This document shows positions 1-10,463 of a stretch of 64,000 bases of DNA, piece after piece. A program made the position numbers and the translations under genes. Within the stretch, counting starts at the first letter, position 1, and every line of letters begins with the position of its first letter. Source of the stretch: Silene latifolia (lineage: Eukaryota; Streptophyta; Magnoliopsida; Caryophyllales; Caryophyllaceae); assembly GCF_048544455.1 (NCBI RefSeq), contig NC_133531.1, forward strand, positions 67,370,099 to 67,434,098, given 5' to 3'. The notes below the pieces were generated by a model. That model saw only the letters and a program-made list of their open reading frames with translations. It ran no database searches and was not told the origin of the DNA.

Positions 1-824
1 GTGCCTTGCTTCCCACAATCAACATTTAGCCATCTATCCACCAAAAGCCTTAGAGAATTGAAAGGCTTGGTGAATTCCCTTCCAATGTTTAAGGCCGACT
101 CAAGAAGAACAAAATCGAGCTTGGTAAAGTGGTTGGTGTCTTTTCTTGCAATGATGGTATTCCCTATGACCTTGTGCCACACTCTAATGCCCGGATGGTG
201 GACTAATATAGCGCGACTAGCAAGAAAGTTCTCAAATTTCCTTCCGGAAATCACCTCCCAAAGAGGAGCGGGGTCATACTTGCCAACATTCTTGAAATAA
301 CTAGGTGAATCACTAAGACGCAATGCTTTACCCATTTCCTCAAAGGTGATGTGCCTACTAACGTTAGCGAGGCGGAACTCGATGTTTTCCATAGTCTCAA
401 CCTTTGTAACTTTCAAAGAACTCAAGAATTCTAAGGTAAGGGAGGGGTATGTCAATTCTTTTGTTGCAAACAATTTACCCAACCCCATGGCTTCAAAGAA
501 GGCTCTAGTTTGCTCAAGGACACCCAACTTATCTAAGGCATCTTCACAAATAAACTTGGTGGATAGAAAGGATTTTCTAGCATACTTGGCAAAAGTTTCC
601 CTATGGGAGTTAGAGATGAAAATTACCTCCGGATAGTTCGAAAGTTGAGCAATTTTCGGAGTAATCGAAGTTGTTGTTTCCAAGGGAGGTTGTTGTTGTT
701 GCACTTCCAAGTTTGAACTAGCTACCACCATAGCCAATGAGGCTTTCTTTGCTTGAAGACTCTTTTGCCTTGTTGAGAGTGCCTTTGCCTTTGGTGCCTT
801 TGTTGCTCCTTTTGTCCTTGCCAT
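1..824 (-). CDS. Athila ORF1-like protein, partial (runs off left edge)
   Basis: An uninterrupted minus-strand frame starts at ATG 824-822 and stays open for 274 codons to the window edge. The N-terminus is a basic, Lys/Ala-rich stretch of about 35 residues, then a Gln-rich patch, then a folded-looking region with YPEVIFIS, a motif LRLSDSPSYF around residue 175 and a segment KFENFLASRAILVHHPGIR. This composition and order resemble the plant ATHILA ORF1 family, a 3' open reading frame of Athila elements of uncertain, sometimes called envelope-like, function. The start is the first ATG after in-frame stops and precedes the basic region. The frame has no breaks, in contrast to the gag and protease upstream in the same element. 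Family assignment rests on remembered resemblance. Confidence 0.6.
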   Translation of the reverse strand, partial: MARTKGATKAPKAKALSTRQKSLQAKKASLAMVVASSNLEVQQQQPPLETTTSITPKIAQLSNYPEVIFISNSHRETFAKYARKSFLSTKFICEDALDKLGVLEQTRAFFEAMGLGKLFATKELTYPSLTLEFLSSLKVTKVETMENIEFRLANVSRHITFEEMGKALRLSDSPSYFKNVGKYDPAPLWEVISGRKFENFLASRAILVHHPGIRVWHKVIGNTIIARKDTNHFTKLDFVLLESALNIGREFTKPFNSLRLLVDRWLNVDCGKQG

Positions 825-1871
825 TGATGCTTGAACCAAGAAAAGAGTGAAAATCTTCAATTTCCAAGTATACCCAAATCGATTTTAAGATGAAAGGCTT
901 TGCCTTTATGAATTCAAAAATCGACTCAAAGGTTGAAGATTTTGGTGCTTGGTTTGATTTTTGTTGAAAGAGGAGTGATTAATTTTTGTTGAAAGGATGT
1001 TTTGATTTGATTTTGATGAATGTGGTTGAGGAAATCTTGTTTTGGTGATGGAGAGGATGAGAGTTTTAAGTTTTGGGGTTTATGGGTAGTGTTTTGAATG
1101 AAGGAATGAAGAAATGAATGTGGGAGGGGGTTTATAAAAGACCCAAAAAACTTGAATTGCAGGGGGAGGACGGGCGGCTTTCCTTCGGGATGCCCGGATT
1201 CTGTCTGTTCTGGGCTTCAGGAATCTCGCCTAAAGACGGGCGGCTTTCAGCGAAGACGCTCGGATTGTTCAGCTGCGGGACGGGCGTCTTTCACTGAAGA
1301 CGGGCGGATTCCTTTCCAGTGATTTTTCTTGTTTTTCTCAGCCAAAAAGACGGGCGTCTTCTCTTGCAGGACGGGCGTCATTTTGAGGACGGGCGGATTC
1401 TTTTGCAGGACGCCTGGATTTGTCAACAGTCCCAAAATTTCAAAAATTCAGCTTAGAGGGACGGGCGTCTTTTGACAAATACGCCCGGGTTGCCTGAAGA
1501 CGGGCGGATTCTCTTGAAAACACTCGGATTCTGCCCCTTTTACCTGGATTCAGTTCCATCTGTGTACTTGCATATCCCTTGTCATTTTTCATTCTTCAAA
1601 ATCTCGTGTTCTTCATTGTGGGGGCACTACTAAGGCATGGATAGCCTAGGCAATTGCTATCCCCACACTAAGCTAAAGCACTACACATCAATTGAAATCA
1701 TTAGCCCCTCCCTCACTTCTCTCAAAAATGATTATTATCTTGATCAAGGTATTAAAATCCAAGAATGACAAAAATGCAATGTAAGAATTAAAATGCGAGT
1801 TAGGGAGTTAGAAATATTTACAAATGGTGACTTAGGGAGGACTCCACCAAACTCTCATCCTTAGTGAGATG
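825..1871 (-). other. Non-coding internal region of the Athila-type element
   Basis: There is no convincing frame on either strand between the protease tail and the ORF1-like start. This is where pol would lie in a complete Athila element. It holds the repeat cluster at 1160-1520 and otherwise T-rich sequence; 825-1140 may be the leader of the ORF1-like frame. Confidence 0.6.
1160..1520. repeat. Degenerate GACGGGCG repeat cluster (internal copy)
   Basis: About a dozen irregularly spaced copies of GACGGGCGGATTC or GACGGGCGTCTTC and variants occur here. GACGGGCGTC is a near-palindrome (GACG-GG-CGTC). The same motif family recurs in this element's LTR at 6030-6196. Confidence 0.75.
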
Positions 1872-2574
1872 TCAAGGGGGCATATCCAAGGTGTTGTTGA
1901 TGTTGCTCAACACCTTGAAAAAGTAATCAAAAGCTTGTTCATTATTGTGATAAAGATCTTCAATAGATCTTTGCCCTTGTTGTCGGTCTTGATCGATAGC
2001 ATTACCAATATAGGGATTGAAAATCCATTCAAACTCGTCGTCCCAAAGACCACAAACTTCATCTACTTGATCACTAAATATCTCTTCAGTTGATAGAGAC
2101 AACTCTCCCATTTTCTTGTCTTGGCCAATGAGGCCATCCTCTTCATTGCTTGACTTTGGTGAGCTTTTCAAGCCCTCTTTGTCACAATTCACTTGCTCTT
2201 TGAATGGAGCATCTTCAATTTTCTTTTTCCATTGGAGTTCCGACTTCTTCCTATCATCCTTCCGGCTATAATGATCAATCATAAAATATGGTTCATGCAA
2301 ACGGGGAGCTCTCATGGTCTTGTCAAGATTTAAAGTTATGCTCTCATCTCCCACTTCTAGAGTGAGCTCTCCATGTTTTACATCAATCACCGCACCCGCG
2401 GTGTGTAAGAAAGGTCTTCCTAGAATGATTGGAATATTGGAATCTTCTTCCATGTCAACAATGACAAAGTCCACCGGGATGAAAAATTTCCCAATTCGTA
2501 CGGGAACATCTTCCCATATCCCTAATGGTGTCTTCGTCGATCTATCGGCCATTTGGAGTGTAATATTGGTGCAT
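1872..2574 (-). pseudogene. Athila-type protease C-terminal part and acidic tail, frameshifted
   Basis: The 226-residue frame (2552-1872) begins with MADRSTKTPLGIWEDVPVRI and contains VDFVIVDMEED followed by IPIILGRPFLHTAGAVIDV. This is the second half of the retropepsin-like domain of Athila and related Ty3/gypsy elements; the GRPFL stretch is its conserved flap-distal segment. It is separated from the first half of the domain by a frameshift near 2555-2585. After the protease the frame continues for about 150 residues of acidic, low-complexity sequence and stops, instead of running into reverse transcriptase. Confidence 0.75.
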
Positions 2575-3732
2575 TTAAGCTCTCCAATCCCCCAACCTTT
2601 TACTCACCGAGTACGGCATAACACTCACACTAGCCCCTAGATTACATAAGGCTTTGTTGATCGTGGTGTCGCCAATGGTACACGGTATTGAGAAGCTTCC
2701 CGGATCCTTGAGTTTTGGAGGTGAACTCCATTGAAGTATTGCACTACTCACCTTAGTGAAGGCGATAGTCTCAAGCTTCCGGATCGACTTCTTCTTTGTG
2801 AGGATGTCTTTCATGTATTTCGCATAGGCCTGCACGTGATTGATTAATTCCGTGAAAGGAATTGAGACTTCCAAATTATTCACAATTTCCATAAATTTTC
2901 CAAGTTGGTCATCAAATTTGGGCTTGGCTTGACGACTTGGAAAAGGAAGTCTAATCACAATGGGCTCCTTCTCCTTGACCTTGTCTTCATTTTTCTTTGA
3001 AACTTCTTCTTTCGATGGTTCCCCATCCTTGGAGTTTTGCACAATTTCTTCTTTGTCACTAGCTTCCACAACTTCATCCTCAACTTGCGTCTTTGGTGCT
3101 TCATACCTTGTACCACTCCTCAAGTGAATGGCACTAACCGTTTCATGTCTTGGGGGATTACTTTGAGATGGTAATTGCCCTTTTTGTCTTTGTGAGCTTG
3201 AAGATGCTAGTTGAGTCAATTGGGTTTCCAACATTTTGGTGTGAGCTAGGATGTTGTTGATGGTGGTTTCCTTTGCTTGACTATCTTTTTGCATTTGAGT
3301 GAAAAACTCTTGTTGATTCTTTTGCATTTGAAGGACCGCTTTTTGAACATCAAAACCTTGGTCATTTTGTTGATTGTATGGAGATTGATTTTGGTAACCT
3401 TGGTTTTGGTTGTAAAAAGGTCTTTGATTTTGGTTTCTCATGGGAGGTGGGGTGTATGTTGTTTGAGGGTTTTGAACATTTTGGCTTTTGTATGAAAGAT
3501 TTGGATGGAACTTTTCATTGTAATAGTTGGAATAAGGGGTACCACTCTTGTATGCTTGGAAAGCATTTACTTGTTTATTTGTTCCCCTACATTCACTTTG
3601 GTCATGTCCCAAAGTTCCGCAATTCTCACATATCCCACTTGGGATTGATGAAGATGCCGTCATGGCATTAACATGATGCTTTGGTGATTTTGAGGCTTCT
3701 TCAAGTCTAGCCATAGCTTTTTCAAACTTCAA
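2575..3732 (-). pseudogene. Athila-type nucleocapsid and protease N-terminal half
   Basis: This 385-residue frame continues gag after an in-frame stop at about 3762. It has a CCHC zinc knuckle (CENCGTLGHDQSEC, residues about 35-48) for RNA binding, a Gln/Asn-rich linker with many NQ and QN pairs, a coiled-coil-like segment, a Lys/Glu-rich segment, and the start of the retropepsin domain. The expected catalytic motif reads CNLGASVSVMP: the aspartate of the D-[LS]-G-A signature is Asn (codon AAT). Together with the frameshift that ends the frame, this makes an active protease unlikely. Confidence 0.8.
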
Positions 3733-4665
3733 ATTGATGGTATCAATGTGAGCACTAAGTTAAGCACCCAATTGAGTAACGGAGTCCACTTCATGCTTTC
3801 CTCCTCTAGTAGCCTTGTGAGGTCTACTATATTGTGAGTTATGGACCGCCATTTCCTCAATTTTGTTCCAAGTTTGATTGTCATCAACTTCGGTGAACAT
3901 TCCATTTGATCCCATGTTGAGAATGTTCCTCGAATCTTCATAAAGACCGTTCCAAAATTGTTGTACCAAGAACCACTCGCTAAGTCCATGGTGAGGACAT
4001 GAGCGACAAATTCCTTTGAATCGCTCCCAAGCTTCATACAAAGATTCTTCATCCCTTTGCTTAAAGCCCGTAATTTGAGCTCTTAGCATGTTAGTCTTTT
4101 CCGGTGGATAGAACTTTTTGTAGAAAGCTAGAGCCAACTTTTTCCAAGAATCAATTCCGAGAGTAGTCTTATCAAGGCCTTTCAACCATTGTTTCGCGGT
4201 GCCAATTAGAGAAAAAATAAATAAGACCCATCGAATTTGGTCTTGAGTTACACCGGTTTGAGAAATCGCATCATAATAGTCACAAAAGGTCTCCATATGA
4301 GAGTGAGGGTCTTCACTAGGCATTCCCCCAAATTGGCTTCTTTCGACTAATTGGATAAATGCGGATTTGGCAATGAAATTTCCGGTTAGATGTTGTGGTG
4401 TGGGAGTACCATTGGGTAGGTTCTCCTCGGTGGGTACGGAATGTGATGAAAACTTAGGCATTGTGGGTTGATTTTGTGTTGGATTTTGTGTTGGGCTCTC
4501 CTCACCTTATCTTGCAAAAGGGTTGATGAACTCAATAGTTGGTTGAATATCTACAACCTCACCAATACCTCTCAAGTTTCTCCTAGCAAGCCTTCTATTG
4601 GTTGTCAAAGTCCTTTCAATTTCACGATCAAAGGGTAACAAGTCACCTTGTGACCTTCTAGACAT
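3733..4665 (-). pseudogene. Athila-type gag (capsid), broken by two in-frame stops
   Basis: The frame starts at ATG 4665 (MSRRSQGDLLPFD), hits a TAA at 4509-4507 after 52 residues, reopens in the same frame through MPKFSSHSVPTEEN at 4461 and stops again (TAA) at about 3762, before continuing into the nucleocapsid frame. The middle carries a typical plant retrotransposon gag domain: FIQLVERSQFGGMPSEDP, then a stretch with WLKGLD, FYKKFYPPEKT and LYEAWERFKGICRSCPHHG. This protein forms the intracellular capsid. The two stops without other damage suggest recent decay. Confidence 0.82.
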
Positions 4666-4785
4666 GCAAAATATCAAACAACTCGAAAACAATTAGAATA
4701 AACCTTGAGGAGTTTTACTTCCCCAAGGTAAAGAAAGACACAACTAATAACAATATAAGAAAATCTAAATCAAGTTAACACCGTC

Positions 4786-4803
4786 CCCGGCAACGGCGCC
4801 ATT
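4786..4803 (-). other. Primer binding site, tRNA-Asp
   Basis: On the minus strand the sequence is TGGCGCCGTTGCCGGGGA, complementary to the 18 3'-terminal bases of plant tRNA-Asp(GTC), the usual primer of Athila-like elements. It lies 4 bases inside the LTR. Confidence 0.9.
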
Positions 4804-4807
4804 TTTG

Positions 4808-6541
4808 GTCGTGACTATATCTTTTCGGTTACTTGTCGTTAGGAGAACCTAGACCAAAACACAATTTATAACTTCACCACCAACTCTACAATTAGTAAAG
4901 AGGCAAGTAAAGGTCGGATCCCAAGGGACGGGAATTGAGATGAGATTTCTATTGCAACTAGCGGTGTCTTAGGGGTGTCACAATTAGGGTTGATGTAGAA
5001 GGTCACTAAACTAAATAGCAATAAAAGTAAACAAGCAAGATGAATTAAAAGGGTTGTAAACAATTGATAAAAAGCACTAGGGTGTCATGGGGTCATAGGA
5101 GATTCATGGGAATTGATCATACAAACATGTTCTCAAATTATAAGCAAGCAATTATTGTTGTGATGGATTGAGTTGGTTTATATCTTACAATCCTAGGAAA
5201 GTTTGGGTCCCGGAGCCGAATCGATTAGATTGTAAAATACCTACAAGTCGACTTAGTCTTCCCTACTCAACAACATGCATGGTCTAATGAGACTCGAGTT
5301 GGTTTATGTCTTACAAGTCTCATTGAAAAGATAGGTGATGGGTAAAAAATGCAAGGATTAATAGGCTCGCATTTCATCAAACATAACATGTGCATGAGTT
5401 GAGAACATAACAAGCAAGCAAATAAACCATGAAAGCATATTAATTTAAGCATGAATAATTCCCCATGTTGGTTTCCCCTAATTACCCATTAACCCTAGCT
5501 AAGGAACTACTCACTCATTATCATGTTGAACATGCTAGCAAGGTTGTCAATCATACCAACAAAGTGAAACATGATGAATAAATGAAAGTAATTAACAATA
5601 ATTAAAAAGGGATTAAGAGAATTATACCTACTAATGATTCCAATAATAAAGCAAAGAATAAAAGAAGTACTTGATGCTTGATTGAGAGGTTGTCAATCTC
5701 CCAATAATAACCCAAATAATCTTCAATTACCCAAAATAAAGGATGAACAAGAGAGAGATTAAGGAAATAAAACTTGTATTAAAACTTGATTAATTGTTGA
5801 TTACAATATTAAAGAGAGATTTGATTGATATTAACTATACTAAAGATTGCTAAGAAGAACATGCTCTTCTAATTAGACTAATGGGGTATTTATAGTGGGG
5901 ATTAGGTGTAGGAATTAGGGTTAACTAAGGGCTTAAATGACAATTAAGTCCCTACTTAAGGAAACGCCGGTATTTTTGGAAGGATGGACATCTTTCTTGA
6001 AGCTTGAAGAAACGAAATTGTCTGCCTGGGAATCCGTGCGTCTTTAGCACGGGACGGGCGGATTCTGGGGTCTCTGCCCGGGCGCCTTGGGGAGAAGACG
6101 GGCGTCTTCTGGAGTTGCTGCCTGGGCATCTTGGAGTGAAGACACACGGATTGTGAAGGTGGAGGACGGGCGTCTTCAGGACAATCCGCACGGATTGCTG
6201 TGCAGTTTCATTTCTTCTTCTTTTCTTCCTTTTTCTTCATAAGATCCTTGGGGATTTCCTCGGGGATGCAAGGATTTTTTCTCATCATTGCCCATTTACT
6301 ATAGTATGTACAAAGGCCTTCTAATCTTGTCTCTCCTTGATGCTTGGTCATTTGAATTCAATTAATTTAGTCTCATTTTGCCATGAAAATGCAAGGTTTG
6401 CACTCCTTTCCTACCAAGGACACAAAACCTCAAAGAATATGCAAAACAAAGAACTAAAGACAATAAATGACCCAAATATGCACTAAAAAGCATGGGAACA
6501 GGGCTAATTCGGGGACTAAATATGCTCTAATTATGGTCACA
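4808..6541 (-). repeat. 5' LTR of the Athila-type element
   Basis: In element orientation the LTR starts TGTGACCATAAT at 6541 and ends GTCACGACCA at 4808, giving TG...CA ends and an imperfect terminal inverted repeat; length about 1.73 kb. The inner end abuts the tRNA-Asp primer site. TATAAATA on the minus strand at 5894-5887 is a likely TATA box. A GACGGGCG cluster lies upstream of it at 6030-6196. The partner LTR is outside the window, so the ends are not confirmed by a second copy. Confidence 0.75.
6030..6196. repeat. GACGGGCG repeat cluster in the LTR
   Basis: Several copies of GACGGGCGTCTTC, GACGGGCGGATTC and related words such as AATCCGCACGGATT are spaced irregularly, about 135-310 bp upstream of the LTR TATA box in element orientation. 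Confidence 0.7.
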
Positions 6542-7159
6542 TCACACTTACAGACTCATATACCCTCAAACCCAACCGTTTAACATAACTCGAAGATACA
6601 AACGACTGAGACGCCCCCGAATCAAACAAAACAAAGGTATGAATACCGTTAACAAGAAAAGTATCAGTGATAACATGTGCATCGTCCTCAGCTGCTTTCT
6701 TGTCCATCATAAATGACTTTCCATGGTCTTCGTCCACCTCCTGGACAAGATCTTTGGCCGATGTGGTCGGCTTAGCACCCGACCCCTGATTGTTGTTGTT
6801 GTTCGTAGTTGGTTTTTGATAAGAATTACCGCCATTGCGGTTACCTCCACCCTGGTTGCTCCGACCTCCCCGGTTAGACCATGACCCAGCCGGTCTGTTG
6901 CTCGCATAACTCTGTGCCGGTCCCTGAGAATAGCTCCCCTGAGCCGGTCGCTGAAAAGCTCCAGGTACACTCGTGCACTCATGTCTCTTGTGGCCTACAC
7001 CACCACAGCCAAAGCAGGTCATCCCCCAACTACCACTACCGCTTCCACGACCACGCCCAAAAGAAGCCCCATCACTGAACCCTGAACCAGAAGAAAACGC
7101 TCTAGCCTGACTATGGTTGTCTTTCTTGTAATTAGATTGGCCACCACCTTCACTCTCAG
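6542..7159 (-). pseudogene. Ty3/gypsy gag-protease fragment between two inserted elements
   Basis: The minus-strand frame is open across all 618 bases. It encodes a Gly/Ser/Arg-rich leader, a CCHC zinc knuckle (CFGCGGVGHKRHEC), a long Asn/Gly/Gln-rich linker, and the start of a retropepsin domain with an intact active site, VLFDSGASQSFVS. The style is that of plant chromovirus-type gag-pol. The frame is cut at 6542 by the Athila-type LTR, which supplies the stop codon, and at 7159 by the LTR of the next element. No stops or shifts occur inside, so the host copy was probably coding when it was hit. The rest of this element was not recognised in the window. Confidence 0.8.
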
Positions 7160-8624
7160 TGATACCGTCGTTAGGTACCCAAAATAAAATACCTAGTTAC
7201 ACTAACAGAAGCTAGCAGTAAATAGGGTCGATCTCCACAGGGAGGCGGTCACTATCTACTTGTCAACTCGGTCTGTCTAAGGTCACTAAACCGGGGGTTT
7301 GAATTGTTGTAGCTAAACTAATGAGATTAAGGGGAGAGAATTAATGATAAGAGAAATTAATAAGAAAGAGGGAAAACTAGGATGTCGGGTTATCAACGAA
7401 CGTCAGTTAACTACAGCTAAGGTCACAGATTAGTCAATGTGTCGGTCTAAGGGGCAACGAATATCTCCTTCTAGTCTCAATTTGCCTTAAAATACTATTA
7501 GTTTAGCTTCCGCCCTCACTAAAGCATCCTATTGTTCACTGCGGGTCTCATCCCTTCCAACCTTCCGGTCTAGGTCAAGGCTTACCAAGGTTAAAATGGC
7601 TAAATGCATCGATTCAAATAGCTAGATACAATTAAAGCAGCGATTAACAACATAGACATAACAACAACGACAAATCTATGAACTAATTAGCAATTAAAAT
7701 CGGTTCATTGAATCCCCTAATCCTAGCAGGGTAATTAGCTAGACATGGTAAAGGGAAGAGAAAATGGTAAAAGAATAAACATTAAATAAAGAGAGGAAAA
7801 GAGAAAGGAGAATTACAGAGTAAAATCCGGAAAGCAGAGAACAGTAGAAAAGTAACAGGGAAAAAGTATTGTAAAGTAGTGTATGAGATAGGGAAGAGAG
7901 TTACAAATGACGTCCCTCTTCCTATTTATAAGAAAATAGAACTTTTATTTAATTTATTTAACCTAATGACGGATTAAAGCTAAAAAGGCCCGAACCCAAT
8001 AGAAACCACTCGATCGAGCCCTTTTAAACTACTCGATCGAGTAAAATAAAGCTCAAACCACTCGATCGAATAGAAAATCTACTCGATCGAGTAAACCTTA
8101 AAATACAACTACTCAATCGAGTAGAAAAAGGACTCGATCGAACATAATTGTACTCGATCGAGCACTTTCCAGCGCACAATTCCTGCTTCGCGCACTGAAC
8201 TTCAAACGGCTTCCATTTCTTCGTTACTTGGTCAAACAGGGCGATTCCAGTGGCGTTAGAAAGCTAAGAGGCCAAGATTTCATCTACAATTGGAATCACC
8301 TGAATATCTGTTGTAGAACTAGAGATATGGCTCTTAAAAGTAGGCACTAGCAATTTGAAGTTCTTCATTTGCTCCCCTAACTATCTTACTTCTTTGCACA
8401 TCTCAAAATAGCTACATTCACGCTCCAAATTCACTCTTCCTCCAAATTCATGCTAAACGGATGGTAAAAGGCTCGATTTCACTATTTTTTGGTCCGTTCC
8501 TGCAAATAAGAGGAAACAAACCAAAGTAGCATATTCGGGGCATTTTGTAGCATAAAACTATGATAATAGCATAGAAATACGTGCATAAAAAGGCCTAAAA
8601 GGACTATATAAAATGCACGTATCA
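7160..8624 (-). repeat. 3' LTR
   Basis: In element orientation it runs TGATACGTGC...GACGGTATCA, with TGATAC/GTATCA inverted termini; 1465 bp. A minus-strand TATAAATA box lies at 7930-7923, and the ACTCGATCGAGT array is just upstream of it. Confidence 0.88.
8008..8163. repeat. ACTCGATCGAGT palindrome array, LTR copy 1
   Basis: Seven copies of the 12-bp palindrome ACTCGATCGAGT or one-base variants occur in 156 bp, about 80-240 bp upstream of the LTR TATA box in element orientation. Confidence 0.9.
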
Positions 8625-8640
8625 AATCTCCCCAAACCAA
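8625..8640 (-). other. Polypurine tract
   Basis: The minus strand reads GTTTGGGGAGATT directly before the 3' LTR start TGATACG, the position and composition expected for the plus-strand primer of reverse transcription. Confidence 0.75.
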
Positions 8641-10463
8641 ACCTTTACTCGTCCTCGAGTAAACTAAATGCAAACTAATGGAACGGAAAAGATAACTCGG
8701 AGCTAGCTATAACTTGTCTACTTAAACCAGTTTAATGCAAACTAAAATCAACAGTTACAGCTACAATGGTCATTACGCAAACGAATTATAAGATGTCCAT
8801 AAATAAAGCTGGCCTATCGACCTTGCAAGACCAACAAAATCGGACTCTCACATGGTCACTCTTCTCTCATGAAGCAAAGGGTGAAAGTAGATGTATAAGA
8901 GAGAAAGAGAAAACAGTCACTCACCTAGACTGCGACCTATATAACATGCATGCAACAAAAATGATAGACGATTCAAGTACTACACATACATTCAAACCAA
9001 TAATGTCCGTCACAGCTGAGGGCTTACAAATGATATGGGAAAGTGAGGTTCAGGTGAGAAAAGGCAAAACAAATTATGGAAATGTGGAGGTAAAGCGTCA
9101 AGCTAGTTCCTAAACAAGGCCATATAAGACCATCCGAATATCAACTGACTATGAAATAAACACAGGTGCCCTTCTTTGGCACAAAACTCACTACCCAATA
9201 CACAATCTCCTCAAAAAGATATGAATAAAACGGAGGAGTGAGACCGTCACAAGATAGAAATAGGCACAGACGGACTCAAAAATGAAACCAGCTCAAAAAT
9301 TTTCCAAACTTTTCATTCTTCCCTGGTTCTTCCTGTATACATGATTTTCACTGATTTTTTTCATTTTTTTCTTCCTTTTTTTTCGTAAATTTCTCTTCTT
9401 TTTTTTTCTTTCCCAATTCTTTTTTTCTTTTCTCCTTCCTTTATTTACACCAACTCCAATCAAAATGATATGGGCCAAACTGCAGACAGAAAAAGCATAC
9501 CACAAAAGACATACTAGACGAGCTTGACTAGGCAGGCTCAGTTTTGGATGTAGCTAATGGGTCAAAAAGGCAAGATTTGGCTTAAGTGAAGCTAAATGGG
9601 TGAAAAATATAAGAAAAGGAAAATTTGCAAGCACCTCCCTGCATGTGACACCGACCACAAACCCGAATGTATGCAATTGACAAGAAATCGAATTTCATAA
9701 ATGTGCAAAAGTAATAAACATGTTATGCAAGGAGTACTACTCTCAATTCCTATGTAAACCGGTCATGAATGTCACCACTTATAAGGCTCTAAAACTCATA
9801 ATTTATAGAGTAGGTTGCCAATTTATCAGGTCAAGTCTAAACAGTCAGCTAAATTTGAACAAAAACTCGTAGATATGCGCAAGACTCAGCTAATAACTGT
9901 CAATAAAGTGCAAGGCTCAAGTAAAAAATGACAAGTTAAAGTGCAATTTCATCACGGAAATCTACCGTTCCGACTCAACCTATATGCAAAAATAAACGTG
10001 AATTTTTTTATTTTCGTTTTTTTTTTTTGGAGAGCAATGCATATGAAATATGAAAATTAAACGTGATAACAGGAATGCAATAAAAGCTGAATGCAGACAC
10101 AGATATGGATGCATAACCTCCCCAAACCAAACCGTACAATGCCCTCATTGTACCCAAAAATAGGGAAAGGAAATGCAAACTAAAAAAAAAGGGAGTGAAG
10201 ATGCGGAAAACTTACAAGATAACGCGAAGAAGGGACCTCCCAAACCCGCCAAACAACATGGGAGGTCACAAACGACTTCATAGTGGCGTCATAGGAAGCG
10301 AATCAAAGCAAGAAAACTCGATCGAGAGAACCGATTATTAAACAAAATAAAAACTGAAATGTTTGAAAAACAACTAAAAATAAAATCTCCGGGTTGCCTC
10401 CCGGGTAGCGCTAGTTTCAGACAGGTCCCAGCTCGACCTTCTTTCTTCATCCAGCTGCTCCAG
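8641..10463 (-). other. Non-coding internal region of the element
   Basis: No credible frame was seen on either strand. The stretch is A-rich on the plus strand, with a T/C-rich block at 9296-9440 and T-runs near 10000-10030. The position corresponds to where pol would be in an autonomous element. Confidence 0.55.

Larger units (their letters stand above)
1..6541 (-). mobile_element. Athila-type Ty3/gypsy retrotransposon, 5' part, left end outside window
   Basis: Reading the minus strand, the order is LTR (6541 to 4808), tRNA-Asp primer site (4803 to 4786), gag (from 4665), zinc knuckle and protease (to 1872), about 1 kb non-coding, then an Athila ORF1-like frame running off the window at base 1. 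No reverse transcriptase, RNase H or integrase frame is seen between the protease and the last frame, where full Athila elements keep pol. The copy is therefore either internally deleted or belongs to a non-autonomous subfamily. Its LTR outer end at 6541/6542 lies inside another element's protease frame. The second LTR would be left of the window. Confidence 0.8.

Noticed and set aside
1-636. Two plus-strand open frames (99 and 96 codons)
   Set aside because: They are shadows of the unbroken minus-strand Athila ORF1-like frame, which has recognisable family sequence.
4786-4803. Possible tRNA-Asp gene
   Set aside because: Only the 3'-terminal complement is present, next to an LTR end; it is a primer site.
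8008-8163. CRISPR-like array of short repeats
   Set aside because: Units are 12-bp palindromes with short variable gaps inside a plant LTR; there are no regular spacers or cas genes.
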